From an uncultured cyanobacterium (GTDB lineage Bacteria; Cyanobacteriota; Cyanobacteriia; PCC-6307; Cyanobiaceae), in contig CAIQIA010000021.1 of assembly GCA_903871775.1 (NCBI GenBank), forward strand, positions 1 through 64,000: a stretch of DNA of 64,000 nucleotides, given 5' to 3'. A program made the position numbers and the translations under genes. Positions 44,906 to 55,551 of the stretch are shown one piece after another (the stretch's first letter is position 1; each line of letters begins with the position of its first letter). The notes beneath the pieces were generated by a model. The model was not told the origin of the DNA. It worked only from the letters and a program-made list of their open reading frames with translations, and searched no databases.

Positions 44906-45664
44906 TCAGCGGCGGGAGACGATCCGCACCAGGCGGCTGACGCTCACGGTGCCCTCGGGATGGAGCAGCATCACCGCCCAGAACTGCTGACCGGGCTTGT
45001 ACGGCGCCTGGATCCGCTTGAAGATGCCGCCGGCGGTCAGGGCCCCCAGCTGCAGATCGGGGCTGCGCAGGCTGCGCTGGGCCTCCGCCGGGATCTCGCC
45101 GACCCCGCCGGCCAGCATCGTCTCCTTGAGGGGTTCGTCGAGAACCACATCGATGTCGTAACGCTGGCCCGTGAGCACCTCCTCGGGCATCAGCACCGCC
45201 ACCGGCAGGTCCCGTTCACCGCTGCGCACGATCGATTCCTCGGCGAGCACCTCCTGGCTGGAGAGCCGGTTGCCCTGCTGTCGCACCGCCAGCCGCTGGT
45301 TGGCCTCGAGCCGGAACGTGCGGCCCGCCTCCTGGCGGCTCCCGGTCACTTTCACCAGCAGGGTGCTGCGGCCATCGGGCAGGTCTGGGCCGTTGGTGAT
45401 GCTCCAGCGGGCATCGCTGAAGGCCTGGCGCAGCAGCTGGTGGCGGTTCTCGAGACGTCCTGGATCGAGCCCCGGGCCGTTCTCCACGAGACCGCGCAGG
45501 CCATCGTTGCCGGAGCGGTTCAGGGCCTGCTCCAGGTTGCGCAGCAGCGGATCGCTCACCCGGGCCCCGGCGGGCAACGATCCGGGGCCGAGGCCAAGCA
45601 CCAGGGCAGCGGCCAGGGTCAGGCACGAGCCCCGCTGCCTGCTCCGGGACGGCTGCCGCTGCAT
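44906..45664 (-). CDS. Exported protein of unknown function
   Basis: This 252-residue protein has a signal peptide (LTLAAALVLGLGPGSLPAGA) and a mature region of alternating beta-like segments (RSTLLVKVTGSRQEAGRTFRL, DLPVAVLMPEEVLTG, QRYDIDVVLDEPL). It ends in a basic, hydrophobic C-terminus (GTVSVSRLVRIVSRR). Such proteins with a conserved beta-sandwich-like pattern occur in picocyanobacteria, but I cannot name the family. It is divergent from murG. Confidence 0.75.
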   Translation of the reverse strand: MQRQPSRSRQRGSCLTLAAALVLGLGPGSLPAGARVSDPLLRNLEQALNRSGNDGLRGLVENGPGLDPGRLENRHQLLRQAFSDARWSITNGPDLPDGRSTLLVKVTGSRQEAGRTFRLEANQRLAVRQQGNRLSSQEVLAEESIVRSGERDLPVAVLMPEEVLTGQRYDIDVVLDEPLKETMLAGGVGEIPAEAQRSLRSPDLQLGALTAGGIFKRIQAPYKPGQQFWAVMLLHPEGTVSVSRLVRIVSRR

Positions 45665-45717
45665 CGTGAACCAGGTTCGACGGTCCAACTAACTTAGGCG
45701 CCGCCCTCCCTGCGTCC

Positions 45718-46797
45718 ATGCCCCGGCTTCTCATTGCCGCCAGCGGCACCGGTGGTCACCTCTTCCCGGCCCTGGCGGTGGCCGACCGGCTCGCTGACCG
45801 CTGGCAGGTCTCCTGGGTGGGCGTCCCTGATCGGCTCGAGACCACGCTGGTGCCCGAGCGCTACCCGCTGACCACCGTCAGGGCCGGAGGGTTGCAGGGT
45901 CGCGGCCTGCGCAAGCTGCTGCAGCTGCTGCAGCTGATCGGCAGCAGCGGGCCCGTGTGGCGCCTGATCCGCCGCCGCAACGTGACGGTGGTGTTCACCA
46001 CCGGCGGCTACATCGCCGCGCCGGCGATCCTGGCCGCCCGCTGGACGGGCCGGCCGGTGGTGCTGCACGAGTCGAACGCCGTGCCGGGGCGGGTCACCCG
46101 CCTGCTGGGGCGCCACTGCACCCAGGTGGCCCTGGGGCTGCCCCAGGCCGCTGCGCACCTGCCCCGCTGCCGCCCGCTGGTCACCGGCACCCCCGTCCGC
46201 CAGGCCTTTCTGGAGCCTGCCCCCTGCCCCGACTGGGTCCCCCAGGGGGCCGGGCCCCTGCTGCTGGTGATCGGTGGCAGCCAGGGAGCGGTGGGCCTCA
46301 ACCGGATGGTGCGGGCGGCCCTGCCGCCCCTGCTGGCGGTCGGCTGCCGGGTGGTGCACCTCAGCGGTTCCCAGGATCCCGAGGCCGGCAGCCTGCAGCA
46401 TCCGGCCTACGTCGAACGACCGTTCAGCGACGAGATCCCCGGGTTGCTGCAGCACGCCGATCTGGCCATCAGCCGTTCCGGCGCCGGCAGCCTCAGCGAG
46501 CTGGCCGTCTGCGCCACTCCAGCCCTGCTCGTGCCCTTCCCCCAGGCGGCCGACGACCATCAGACCGCCAATGCCGAGGCGGCGGTGGCGGTGGGGGCCG
46601 CGGTGCTGCTGCGGCAGCATCCGCCCGCCGAGGCGGGCCTGCTGCGGGCCCTCTGGCGCCTGCTCGGGCCCCGCCTGCGGGGGGCCGACCCCGCCGCCGA
46701 TCCGTTGGTGGACCTGGCCGGCGGCATGGAGCGACTGGCGGTGCGGGATGCGGACCGGCGGCTGGCCTATCTGTTGGAAGACCTGCAGGAGCACTGA
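45718..46797 (+). CDS. murG: UDP-N-acetylglucosamine transferase MurG
   Basis: This enzyme adds GlcNAc to lipid I to make lipid II on the inner face of the membrane (359 residues, normal length). Motifs: [18 protein letters not shown] at the N-terminus, [23 protein letters not shown] near residue 184, and the donor-binding block [14 protein letters not shown] followed by [15 protein letters not shown]. The moxR gene follows directly at the stop codon. Confidence 0.96.
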   Translation: MPRLLIAASGTGGHLFPALAVADRLADRWQVSWVGVPDRLETTLVPERYPLTTVRAGGLQGRGLRKLLQLLQLIGSSGPVWRLIRRRNVTVVFTTGGYIAAPAILAARWTGRPVVLHESNAVPGRVTRLLGRHCTQVALGLPQAAAHLPRCRPLVTGTPVRQAFLEPAPCPDWVPQGAGPLLLVIGGSQGAVGLNRMVRAALPPLLAVGCRVVHLSGSQDPEAGSLQHPAYVERPFSDEIPGLLQHADLAISRSGAGSLSELAVCATPALLVPFPQAADDHQTANAEAAVAVGAAVLLRQHPPAEAGLLRALWRLLGPRLRGADPAADPLVDLAGGMERLAVRDADRRLAYLLEDLQEH

Positions 46798-47704
<907 letters not shown>

Positions 47705-47718
<14 letters not shown>

Positions 47719-48613
47719 GCCGCGTCGGTTCCCGCCGGTCCGCTGCACCGACGCGCTGCAGTTCACCCTGCGCAACGTCTATGTCGTCCCGAGCCGCTTC
47801 GGCTGGTGCTGGCTGCTGGCCTGTCTGCTGCTGCTGGTGCTGGCGTTCAACAGCGGAGCAGCGGCCCCGCTGCTGCTGGCGGGCCTCTGCCTGGGGCTGT
47901 TTCTGCTGGCCCTGCTCCTCACGCCGCTGAACCTGCGGGGTCTGCGGTTGCGGGCCGGGGAGCCCGCCCCGGGGTTCGCCGATGGACGGCTGCATTACCC
48001 CCTCCTCAGCCACACCCACCGGCGCCACGGGGCCGTGGGCCTGCGCCTGCTGCGGGCCCCCTTCCCCGTCCAGCCGCCCAGGGTCGACATCGGCCCGGGG
48101 GAGGGGCGGCTGAGCCTGGTCTGGCGACCGCAGGGGCGGGGGCTGCAGCATCCGGGGCCGATCGTGGTCGAGTCGTGGGCGCCGCTGGGGCTGTTCCGCT
48201 GCTGGGGGGTCTGGCGGCCGCCCGTGCGGCAGCTCGTGTACCCGGCGCCGCAGCCAGGGCCTGTGGACCGGTGGTGTCCGCCGCAGAGCGAGCGGGAAGG
48301 AGAGGGCGACTGGTGGGACCTCACGGCCCACCGGCCCGAGGACGGCCTGGCACGGGTTGCCTGGGGGGTGCTGGCCCGTGGGGGCGGCTGGCAGCGGCGG
48401 CGTTTCTCCGGCGAGGGGCAGGCCGCCCAGTGGCTGCAGCCTGATCCGGCCCTGCCGCGGGAGAGGGCCCTCGCGGCCCTGACGGCGGCCGTGTTGCAGG
48501 CCGATCGGGCGGGGCTCATCTATGGCCTTCGTCTCGACGGCCTCGACGAACCACCGGGCCGGGGCCGGGCCCATCGCGACCGCTGCCTCGCCGCCCTGGC
48601 CCTGGCGCCATGA
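47705..48613 (+). CDS. DUF58 family protein
   Basis: This 302-residue protein has two N-terminal membrane helices (about 30-75) followed by a cytoplasmic or periplasmic domain with the DUF58 signature (EGDWWDLTAHRPEDGLARVAWGVLARGG). It is the middle gene of the MoxR-DUF58-transglutaminase set and overlaps both neighbours. The C-terminal von Willebrand-like part found in longer members is short here. Confidence 0.85.
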
Positions 48614-50514
48614 CCACCGCCGATCGCCTGCTGCAGCTGGCCCTGCTGCTGCTGGTGCTGCTGCAGATCCCCCTGGGCCCCCCGGCCCTTCTGCCCGTGC
48701 TGCTGCCCGTGGTGGTGCTGCTGCTGCGGGGCCGGCCCCTGCCGTCGCGGCTGGCCCCCCTGCCGGTGCTGCCCTGGCTGCTGCTGTTTCCCTGGGGCGA
48801 CCGGGACCGTTGGCTGGCGGCGGCGGTGCTGGGGCTGCTGCTGCTGGCGGGCCTCCTGTGGCTCGAGGCCCGCCAGGAGGGGGCGGGCCCCGACCGGCGT
48901 CGCCGCAGCGTGCTGATGCTGCTGGTGCTCGCGGCCCTGCAGGGGGTGCTGGCCCCCGACCTGCTGCCGGCCCTGGGGCAGATCCTGGCCGTGCTGCTGG
49001 CCGTCGCGGCCCTGGTCGCGGGGGAGGTTGTGCCGCCGCTGCGGGTGCGGCGGCTGGCGTGGACGGCATTGCTGCTGCCGGCGGCGGCCCTGCCGTTGGT
49101 GTTGACGCTCTTTCTGCTGCTGCCGCGGCTGCCGCCGCTCTGGTCCCTGCCGACGGGCTCGGGCACCGCCGTCACCGGCCTGTCGGAACGCCTGGAGCCC
49201 GGCAGCCTGGCCCGGCTGGTCCGCTCGGACGCCCTTGCCCTGCGCGTGCTGCTGCCCGGCGCGCCCCCGCCGCCCCAGGAGCGTTACTGGCGGGTGCTCG
49301 TGCAGGACCGCAGCGACGGCCGGAGCTGGTGGGCGGCGCCGGCGGCGCCGTTGCTGCCTGTGTCTTCCCGACTCCGCCCCAGCAACGACGGCCCCTTGTG
49401 GATGAGCGAACCCGGCGATCTGACGGTCCTCCCCTGGCCCGGTGCCGGCGAGCCAGCGGAGGCCCCCCTGCGGATCGATGCCCGCGGACAGCTGCAGACC
49501 CCGCCAGGCGCCGGCAGCCGGCGCTGGCGCTATCGGTTCACCGCCGCTGCCGCGGCCTGGCGACAGATCCCGCCGGAGCCCCTCGACCGGGCCCTGCCCG
49601 CGGCGGTCAACCCCCGCCTGCAGGCCCTGGGGCAGAGCTGGGCTGGCCTCGCCCCTGCCGAGCGGCCGGAGGCCGCCCGCCGCTGGTTCCAGGCCCAGGG
49701 CTTCCGCTACAGCCTCGAGCCCGGCCCCCTGGATCCCGGCCATCCCCTCGACGACTTTCTCTTCGAGCGGCGGGTGGGGTTCTGCGAGCACCATGCCGCC
49801 GCCTTCACGGCGCTGATGCGGGCCGCCGGCCTGCCGGCTCGGGTGGTGAGCGGTTACCAGGGGGGCGAGTGGTTTCCGGCGCCGGGCGGCGGCGGCCTGC
49901 TGGAGGTGCGGCAGCGGGATGCCCACGCCTGGAGTGAGGTCTGGCTGCCGGAGGCGGGCTGGCAACGGGTCGATCCCACGGCCTGGGTGGCTCCCACACG
50001 GCTGGAGGCCGGCCTGGAGGCCCAGCTCGATCCGGAGGAGCGGCGCCGGCTCGGCGGCCTGCCGCTCTGGAGTCGTCTCGACAGGGCCTGGGCCCGCTGG
50101 GTCATCGGCTTCGATGCCGGCGATCAGCGGCGGCTGCTGGCGGGCCTGCCCGGCCACGGCAGCCGCTGGCAGGGGCTGCTGGGTCTGGGGGCGATGGCAT
50201 TGGCCATCGGCCTCGGGGCGCTGCTGATCAGTGTCGGGCTGCCCAGGGTCACCGCAGCCGACCCCCTGCGCCGCCAGCTCGACCGCAGCCTGCGGCGCTG
50301 TGCCCGCCGGGGGCTGGGTCCGGCCCCCGGCGAGGGGCTGCACCACTGGCGGCAGCGGGTCAGTGCCGCCCGGCCCGATCTGCGGGGGCTGCTGCTGCGG
50401 ATCGAGGGGCTCTACGGCCGTCTGCGGTTTGCCCCGCAGGCGCCGCCACCGGCCGTGGCCAGACACCTGCGGCGCCTGGATCGCCGCCTGGCCCGCCGCC
50501 TGCGGGGCCGGTGA
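48610..50514 (+). CDS. Transglutaminase-like membrane protein (TgpA-type)
   Basis: This 634-residue protein has about six N-terminal membrane helices (1-180, very Leu-rich), a periplasmic domain, then a transglutaminase core: Cys in RVGFCEHHAAAF (about 391), His in DAHAWSEVW (about 439) and Asp in RVDPTAWV (about 454). A further membrane helix lies near 520 (LGAMALAIGLGALLISV), with a basic C-terminal helical region. It is the last gene of the murG-moxR-DUF58-tgpA run and converges on txlA with a 3-nt gap. Confidence 0.9.
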   Translation: MTTADRLLQLALLLLVLLQIPLGPPALLPVLLPVVVLLLRGRPLPSRLAPLPVLPWLLLFPWGDRDRWLAAAVLGLLLLAGLLWLEARQEGAGPDRRRRSVLMLLVLAALQGVLAPDLLPALGQILAVLLAVAALVAGEVVPPLRVRRLAWTALLLPAAALPLVLTLFLLLPRLPPLWSLPTGSGTAVTGLSERLEPGSLARLVRSDALALRVLLPGAPPPPQERYWRVLVQDRSDGRSWWAAPAAPLLPVSSRLRPSNDGPLWMSEPGDLTVLPWPGAGEPAEAPLRIDARGQLQTPPGAGSRRWRYRFTAAAAAWRQIPPEPLDRALPAAVNPRLQALGQSWAGLAPAERPEAARRWFQAQGFRYSLEPGPLDPGHPLDDFLFERRVGFCEHHAAAFTALMRAAGLPARVVSGYQGGEWFPAPGGGGLLEVRQRDAHAWSEVWLPEAGWQRVDPTAWVAPTRLEAGLEAQLDPEERRRLGGLPLWSRLDRAWARWVIGFDAGDQRRLLAGLPGHGSRWQGLLGLGAMALAIGLGALLISVGLPRVTAADPLRRQLDRSLRRCARRGLGPAPGEGLHHWRQRVSAARPDLRGLLLRIEGLYGRLRFAPQAPPPAVARHLRRLDRRLARRLRGR

Positions 50515-50517
50515 CCC

Positions 50518-51063
50518 TCAGCCGTGGCTGCGGGGACCGGCGGCGCCAGCCGCGGCAGCGGGGGCCTCGGCCAGGACGCTCTGGCTGCCCACCCCCGCCA
50601 GCTCGGGCAGCGCATCGCCGCTCTCGAGGGCCAGGGCCAGCTGCTCCAGCTCCTGGGGCTGGCGGCGGCCGATCGACCGCCCCCGGTCCTGGCCATCGGG
50701 GCCGAACAGCTCCAGGTGGGGGATGCCGTTGACCTCCCACTGCAGCAGCTGCGGTTCCCAGACGGGGTTGTCCACGTTCAGCAGCACCACGTCGAGGTCG
50801 CCGTGGCGCCGCTCCAACGCTTCCATCGCCGGAGCCATCGCCAGGCACGACTCGCACCAGTCGGCGTAGAACTCGACCAGGGTGGGGCGGCCGTTCGTCA
50901 GGGCTTCGGCCAGGGGTGGCGACTGCCGGGCCATGCGGTCGAGGGCGGCCTCCGGACCGAGCCGCAGCCGCAGGCCCACCAGGGCCACCGCCACCAGGGC
51001 GAGGGCCAGCAGCAGCCAGCGCAGCACGCCCGGCAGGGCCGGGCTTCCGGAGGAGGAGGTCAT
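50518..51063 (-). CDS. txlA: Membrane-anchored thioredoxin-like protein TxlA (HCF164-type)
   Basis: This 181-residue protein has one N-terminal membrane helix (LLLALALVAVALVGL) and a thioredoxin domain with active site WCESC (about residue 70, FYADWCESCLAM). TxlA/HCF164 carries reducing power across the thylakoid membrane and is needed for cytochrome b6f assembly. The ATG at 51063 is preferred; one at 51087 adds eight residues. The C-terminal tail is Ala-rich. It is divergent from the NIL-ferredoxin gene. Confidence 0.9.
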   Translation of the reverse strand: MTSSSGSPALPGVLRWLLLALALVAVALVGLRLRLGPEAALDRMARQSPPLAEALTNGRPTLVEFYADWCESCLAMAPAMEALERRHGDLDVVLLNVDNPVWEPQLLQWEVNGIPHLELFGPDGQDRGRSIGRRQPQELEQLALALESGDALPELAGVGSQSVLAEAPAAAAGAAGPRSHG

Positions 51064-51113
51064 GCCGGGGACGACAGGCGCTGCCATGCTGGCAGTCCTG
51101 CCCCTGCGACGCG

Positions 51114-51518
51114 GTGAAGCGGCGTCTCACCCTGCATTTCCCGCGCGAGCTGGTGCATCAGCCGATCACCTACCGGCTGGCGGTCGATTTCGATGTGGCG
51201 GCCCGCATCATCCGCGCCCAGATGGCGCCCAACCAGCGGGGCACGATGGTGCTCGAGCTTTCCGGAGACATCGACGAGCTGGCGGCGGCCCAGCACTGGC
51301 TCCAGTCGCTGGGGCTCGAGATCGCCGCGGCCGGTGGCGAGATCCGCATCGATCCCGAGCGCTGCGTCGACTGCGGCCTCTGTTCCGGTGTCTGTCCCAG
51401 CGGCGCCCTGCGCTGCAAGGCTCCAGACTGGCGCCTCACCTTTGACCTCTCGCGCTGCGTTGTCTGCGAGCAGTGCATTCCCGCCTGCCCGCTGGATGCC
51501 ATCAGCCTGGTTCTCTGA
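51114..51518 (+). CDS. NIL domain plus 4Fe-4S ferredoxin protein
   Basis: This 134-residue protein joins an N-terminal NIL domain (about 1-75, LTLHFPRELVHQPITYRL) to a two-cluster ferredoxin domain. The cluster motifs are CVDCGLCSGVCPSG and CVVCEQCIPACPLDA. NIL domains usually regulate or bind small ligands, and such fusions are common in cyanobacteria. The start is a GTG, as no ATG fits. The membrane protein gene follows 11 nt downstream. Confidence 0.9.
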   Translation: MKRRLTLHFPRELVHQPITYRLAVDFDVAARIIRAQMAPNQRGTMVLELSGDIDELAAAQHWLQSLGLEIAAAGGEIRIDPERCVDCGLCSGVCPSGALRCKAPDWRLTFDLSRCVVCEQCIPACPLDAISLVL

Positions 51519-51529
51519 GACGGCCCCGG

Positions 51530-52072
51530 ATGAGCATGTTCGCCAAATGGCTGCTGTTGCCCCTGCGGTTGCCGATGGTGCCGCTGCTGGGGTTCATCAG
51601 CTTCTATCTGGGGGTCCACTGGGGGATCGAGCAGGATCAGATCCGGGCTGCTTCCCCTGCGGGCCACTACTGGGATGAGGCCTACTGGGCCTTCACGGTG
51701 CTGCAGGTGGTGGCCCTGGTCTTCTTCTGCACCCTGCCCGATCTGGTGCTGCGGCAGGTGTCGCTGTTCATGGCGGCCAGCAAGGTGCTGACCCTGGTGA
51801 TCACGCTGCTGCTGGTGGTGGTCGGCGGCATGTATCTGCTCTACCTGCCGGGGTTCATCGATCTGCTGGTGCTGGCCTGTGCGCTGCTGCTGGCCCGCCT
51901 TGACCTGGTCAGGGCCCGCATCTGGCCCCCCTCCTGGCTGGCGATGGTCGGCTTCACCGGCTACATCCTCTTCTGCGTCTTCTACGGCCATGCCCTCCAC
52001 CACGAGATGCCGGCCAAGATCGAGGCCGTGCGGTCGCTGCTTCAGGGCCTGCTGCCGTTCAGCAGGCGGTAG
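51530..52072 (+). CDS. Membrane protein of unknown function
   Basis: This 180-residue protein has four to five hydrophobic segments (LPMVPLLGFISFYLGVHWG, AFTVLQVVALVFFCTLPDLV, LTLVITLLLVVVGGMYLLYLP, LLVLACALLLARL, LAMVGFTGYILFCVFYG). It follows the NIL-ferredoxin gene closely, so it may act with it. Its 3' end overlaps that of the lytic transglycosylase gene by 31 nt on the other strand. Family unknown. Confidence 0.75.
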   Translation: MSMFAKWLLLPLRLPMVPLLGFISFYLGVHWGIEQDQIRAASPAGHYWDEAYWAFTVLQVVALVFFCTLPDLVLRQVSLFMAASKVLTLVITLLLVVVGGMYLLYLPGFIDLLVLACALLLARLDLVRARIWPPSWLAMVGFTGYILFCVFYGHALHHEMPAKIEAVRSLLQGLLPFSRR

Positions 52073-53757
52073 GTCCAGCGGTTGCCCAGCACCGTCTTCA
52101 CGTAATGGCGGGTTTCGGGGTATGGGATCGCCTCGGCCCACAGCTCGGGGAGGCCCCTGAGGTCAGGGCTGACCCAGCCCTGGGCGGCGCCGGGCCCGGC
52201 GTTGTACGACGCCACGGCCAGCATCGGCTCGCGGCCCGACTCCTGCAGCAGCTGCCGCAGGTAGCGCGCCCCCAGCAGGGCGTTCCAGCCCGGGTCCTCC
52301 AGCGGTCGGAAGGGGCCGGGGGGCGCCACCATCCGGGCGGTGTCGGGCAGCAGCTGCATCAGCCCCACGGCGCCGGCCACCGAATGCACGGTCGGTGTCA
52401 GGCGCGATTCCTGGCGGGCGATCGCCGTCAGCAGGTTCCGGTCGACGCCGGTCGCCGAGGCGGCCTGCTGCAGCTCGTGCTGATAGCTGAGGGGATGGCG
52501 CTGCTGCTCCAGCAGTGCCTGCTCGGCCGGACCCCGGGCGGCGCCGGCGAGGGCAGCCCGATCCAGCTGGGCCAGGCCGATCCAGCGGTCCCCAACCGCC
52601 AGACGCAGCTGGCCTTCACGCCAGAGGTCCTGCGGGCTGGACGCCGGCGTGCCCCCACGCCAGGTGCGCCAGTGCTCCCACGCTTCCTCCGCCAGGTTGA
52701 GGCCGCTCAGACGGGCCAGGGCCGGTGGCAGCAGACCGCTGGCCTCGGCCGCCGCCGGAAGCGCCGGCGGCGCCGTCTGCAGCCGCTCGCTGGCCCGCCA
52801 GGCGTAGTAGCCGTACGGATGGCTGCGCAGCAGGGTCTGCCACTGCTGCTGCGCCTCCTGGCGGCGCCCCTGCAGGGCCGCCGTCATCCCCAGCCAGAAG
52901 CGACGCCGGGCTTCCCGGGGGGGGCTGCCGTCGCTGCTGCGGTCGTTGGCCAGGCTGGTGGCGGCGGCCGGCCAGTCGCGCTGCAGCAGCAGCTGCCGTG
53001 TGCGCTCCCAGGCCCGCTCCGCCGGGCCCGGTGCGGGGGCCCGGGCCGCCAGCCGCTCCCGGGTGCGGGCGGTCTGGGGCGGCAGGGTGCCAAGGCAGCG
53101 GCGGGCGGCGGCCAGGTCGCCCTGCTCCGCCAGGCCGCCGGCCAGCAGATCCCGCTGGGCGGGGGTCAGGGATCGACCGGCGCGACAGGCGGCGGCCATC
53201 GCCTGGTCGCCGCCGGGCCAGCGGTCGCCCCAGCGGGCCAGGTGCAGACCCCCGAGGGTGCCGCCCAGAGACTGCTGCCATTCGAGGGCCGCCGCCAGGG
53301 CCGCCGGGTGGGCGGGGAACCGCTGCAGCAACAGCCGCCGTTCGGGGCTGCCGCTGCCGCCGAGGGCATAGAGGGCATCGGCGGCGGGTGGCGCCATCGA
53401 GAAGCGCCGCTCCAGCTGCCGCCAGAGGCTGCGGGCCGCCTGGGGGTGGCCCAGCCGCTGCTGATCAAGCGCCTGCAGCTTCAGAACCACGGGCGGCAGC
53501 AGCCCCCCGCCCCAGCCCTGCCCCTGCAGCAGCCTGGAGCGGGTGGCCGGGTCGTCGGCCAGGGCTGCGGCCTGCAGCAGCCTCGCCTGGCGACGCCGTT
53601 CCGGATCGGGATCGAACCGGCCGCTGCGGTGGATGAGGCGATCGCTGCTCCGGTTGCTGAGTTCGGGCCGCGCCTGCCGCAGCAGCTGCTGCAGACCGGC
53701 GGCGGCCAGGGCCGTGCCAGCGGCCACGGCGGCGATGCCGAGCAATCCCCGTTCCAT
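52042..53757 (-). CDS. slt: Soluble lytic murein transglycosylase (Slt-type)
   Basis: This 571-residue cell-wall enzyme cleaves glycan strands to form anhydro-muropeptides. After an N-terminal membrane or signal segment (LLGIAAVAAGTALAAAGL), a long TPR-like helical superhelix (about 50-420) is followed by the SLT domain. Its catalytic Glu is in ARQESRLTP (about 451), with GAVGLMQLLPDTA and ASYNAGPGAA. The ATG at 53757 gives the signal segment; the frame extends upstream without support. Confidence 0.93.
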   Translation of the reverse strand: MERGLLGIAAVAAGTALAAAGLQQLLRQARPELSNRSSDRLIHRSGRFDPDPERRRQARLLQAAALADDPATRSRLLQGQGWGGGLLPPVVLKLQALDQQRLGHPQAARSLWRQLERRFSMAPPAADALYALGGSGSPERRLLLQRFPAHPAALAAALEWQQSLGGTLGGLHLARWGDRWPGGDQAMAAACRAGRSLTPAQRDLLAGGLAEQGDLAAARRCLGTLPPQTARTRERLAARAPAPGPAERAWERTRQLLLQRDWPAAATSLANDRSSDGSPPREARRRFWLGMTAALQGRRQEAQQQWQTLLRSHPYGYYAWRASERLQTAPPALPAAAEASGLLPPALARLSGLNLAEEAWEHWRTWRGGTPASSPQDLWREGQLRLAVGDRWIGLAQLDRAALAGAARGPAEQALLEQQRHPLSYQHELQQAASATGVDRNLLTAIARQESRLTPTVHSVAGAVGLMQLLPDTARMVAPPGPFRPLEDPGWNALLGARYLRQLLQESGREPMLAVASYNAGPGAAQGWVSPDLRGLPELWAEAIPYPETRHYVKTVLGNRWTYRLLNGSRP

Positions 53758-53792
53758 GCTCCCGGCGTCCCCTGTGGCAGGTTGGCCGGAGC

Positions 53793-54089
53793 ATGGCATG
53801 GCGCCAGGATGGACCGAAGCAGCGGTCTGCCGTGCCCGTTCCCACCCTGCCCGCCCTGCGCCTGCCAGCGGCCCTCGAGCGCCCCTGGCAACGGTTCCGG
53901 ACCGGTCGCTCGCCGCTGCTGCCGCAACGCCTGCGCACGGGGGCCGCGCTGGTGCTGGCGTTCGGCGTCTGGCTGCTGCGGCCCCTGCCGCTGCTGCGTC
54001 AGCTGCCGGGCTGGATGGTGGGCGCACTGCTGTTGTGGGCGCTCATGGAACTGACCCTGCTGGCCTGGAGGCCCCGGCGCTGGCGCTGA
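53793..54089 (+). CDS. Small membrane protein of unknown function
   Basis: This 98-residue protein has a basic N-terminus and two hydrophobic segments near the end (RTGAALVLAFGVWLLRPLPLL, WMVGALLLWALMELTLLAW) followed by a basic tail. It is divergent from slt and 82 nt upstream of glmM. Family unknown. Confidence 0.6.
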   Translation: MAWRQDGPKQRSAVPVPTLPALRLPAALERPWQRFRTGRSPLLPQRLRTGAALVLAFGVWLLRPLPLLRQLPGWMVGALLLWALMELTLLAWRPRRWR

Positions 54090-54171
54090 GGCCACCTGCG
54101 CATGAGTCTCCCCAGTCCCGCCCTGTGCCGTCGGCAGCCTCTAGTCTCCTGCCGCTGATCCCGATCGCTCC

Positions 54172-55551
54172 ATGGCCGAACTGGCGTCCCATCCCGTCGG
54201 CTCCCCCCTCGAGGGTGGTGCGGTCGTCTTCGGCACCGATGGCATCCGCGGGCGGGTCGGCACCCTGATCACCCCGGCCCTCGCCCTGCAGGTGGGCTAC
54301 TGGACCGGCCAGGTGCTGGCCTCCCCGGGCCCGGTGCTGCTCGGCATGGACTCCCGCAGCAGCGGGCCGATGCTCGTGGCCGCCCTGGCGGCCGGCCTCA
54401 CCGCCGCCGGCCGTGAGGTCTGGCAGCTGGGCCTCTGCCCAACCCCCGCCGTGGCCCGTCTGGTGCGTCGCCACGGCCTGGCCGGTGGCCTGATGGTCTC
54501 GGCCAGCCACAACCCTCCGGAAGACAACGGCATCAAGATCTTCGGCGCCTCGGGCGCCAAGCTGTCGCGGCAGGAGCAGGGGGCGATCGAAGCCGGCCTC
54601 CGCGGCGAGGTGCGGCCTGCCCTCACGGGCTGCGGGGCCACCCACCACCGCAGCGAACTGCTGGCCGACTACGACGCGCTGCTCGAGGCGGGCCTGCAGG
54701 GCCGCCGGCTCGACGGGCGCCGCATCGTGCTCGACCTGTGCTGGGGCTCGGCCACCGCCTGCAGTGCCGCCCTCTTCCGCCGCCTCGGCGCCGAGGTCAC
54801 GGTGCTCCATGGCGAGCCAGACGGCACCGCCATCAACGTCGGCTGTGGCAGCACCCACCTCGAGCCCCTGCGTCAGGCGGTGCTTGCCCAGGGGGCCGAG
54901 ATGGGCTTCGCCTTTGACGGCGATGCCGACCGGGTCCTGGCCGTCGACGGCCGCGGCCGCATCGTCGATGGCGATCACATCCTTTATCTGTGGGGATCGG
55001 CCCTGGCCGCCGCCGGCCAGCTGCCGCAGCAGCGGCTGGTGGCCACCGTGATGTCGAACCTCGGCTTCGAACTGGCCTGGACGGCCCGCGGCGGCCTGCT
55101 GGATCGCACCCCCGTGGGCGACCAGCACGTCCATGCGGCCATGGAAGCCAGCGGTGCCGGCCTCGGGGGCGAACAGTCGGGCCATATCCTCTGTGCCCTC
55201 CACGACCTCTGCGGCGACGGGCTGCTCACCGCCCTGCAGCTGGCGGTGCTTCCCGGCCCCGGCGAGACCCTGGCCGATCGGGTTGACGGCAGCTTCAGCT
55301 CTTTCCCTCAGCGGCTCACAAACGTGCGCGTTCCCGATCGGGAGCGCCGCCTTCAGTGGCAGACCAGCACGGCCCTGCAGGAGGCGATCGCCGCTGCCGA
55401 AGCCGCCATGGGGGCTGATGGTCGGGTGCTGGTGCGGGCCTCCGGCACCGAGCCTCTGCTGCGGGTGATGGTCGAGGCCGCCTCCCAGGAGAGCGTCGAC
55501 CACTGGACCGACGCCCTCTGTGCGGTCGCCGACCGCAGCCTCAACGGCTGA
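54172..55551 (+). CDS. glmM: Phosphoglucosamine mutase
   Basis: This enzyme interconverts glucosamine-6-phosphate and glucosamine-1-phosphate for UDP-GlcNAc synthesis (459 residues, normal length). It has the active-site phosphoserine motif SASHNPPEDNGIKIFG (Ser near 111), metal-binding DGDADR near 248, and the phosphate-binding RASGTEPLLRVMVE near 423. It feeds the peptidoglycan pathway that includes the nearby murG. It converges on a sugar kinase gene, overlapping 11 nt. Confidence 0.96.
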   Translation: MAELASHPVGSPLEGGAVVFGTDGIRGRVGTLITPALALQVGYWTGQVLASPGPVLLGMDSRSSGPMLVAALAAGLTAAGREVWQLGLCPTPAVARLVRRHGLAGGLMVSASHNPPEDNGIKIFGASGAKLSRQEQGAIEAGLRGEVRPALTGCGATHHRSELLADYDALLEAGLQGRRLDGRRIVLDLCWGSATACSAALFRRLGAEVTVLHGEPDGTAINVGCGSTHLEPLRQAVLAQGAEMGFAFDGDADRVLAVDGRGRIVDGDHILYLWGSALAAAGQLPQQRLVATVMSNLGFELAWTARGGLLDRTPVGDQHVHAAMEASGAGLGGEQSGHILCALHDLCGDGLLTALQLAVLPGPGETLADRVDGSFSSFPQRLTNVRVPDRERRLQWQTSTALQEAIAAAEAAMGADGRVLVRASGTEPLLRVMVEAASQESVDHWTDALCAVADRSLNG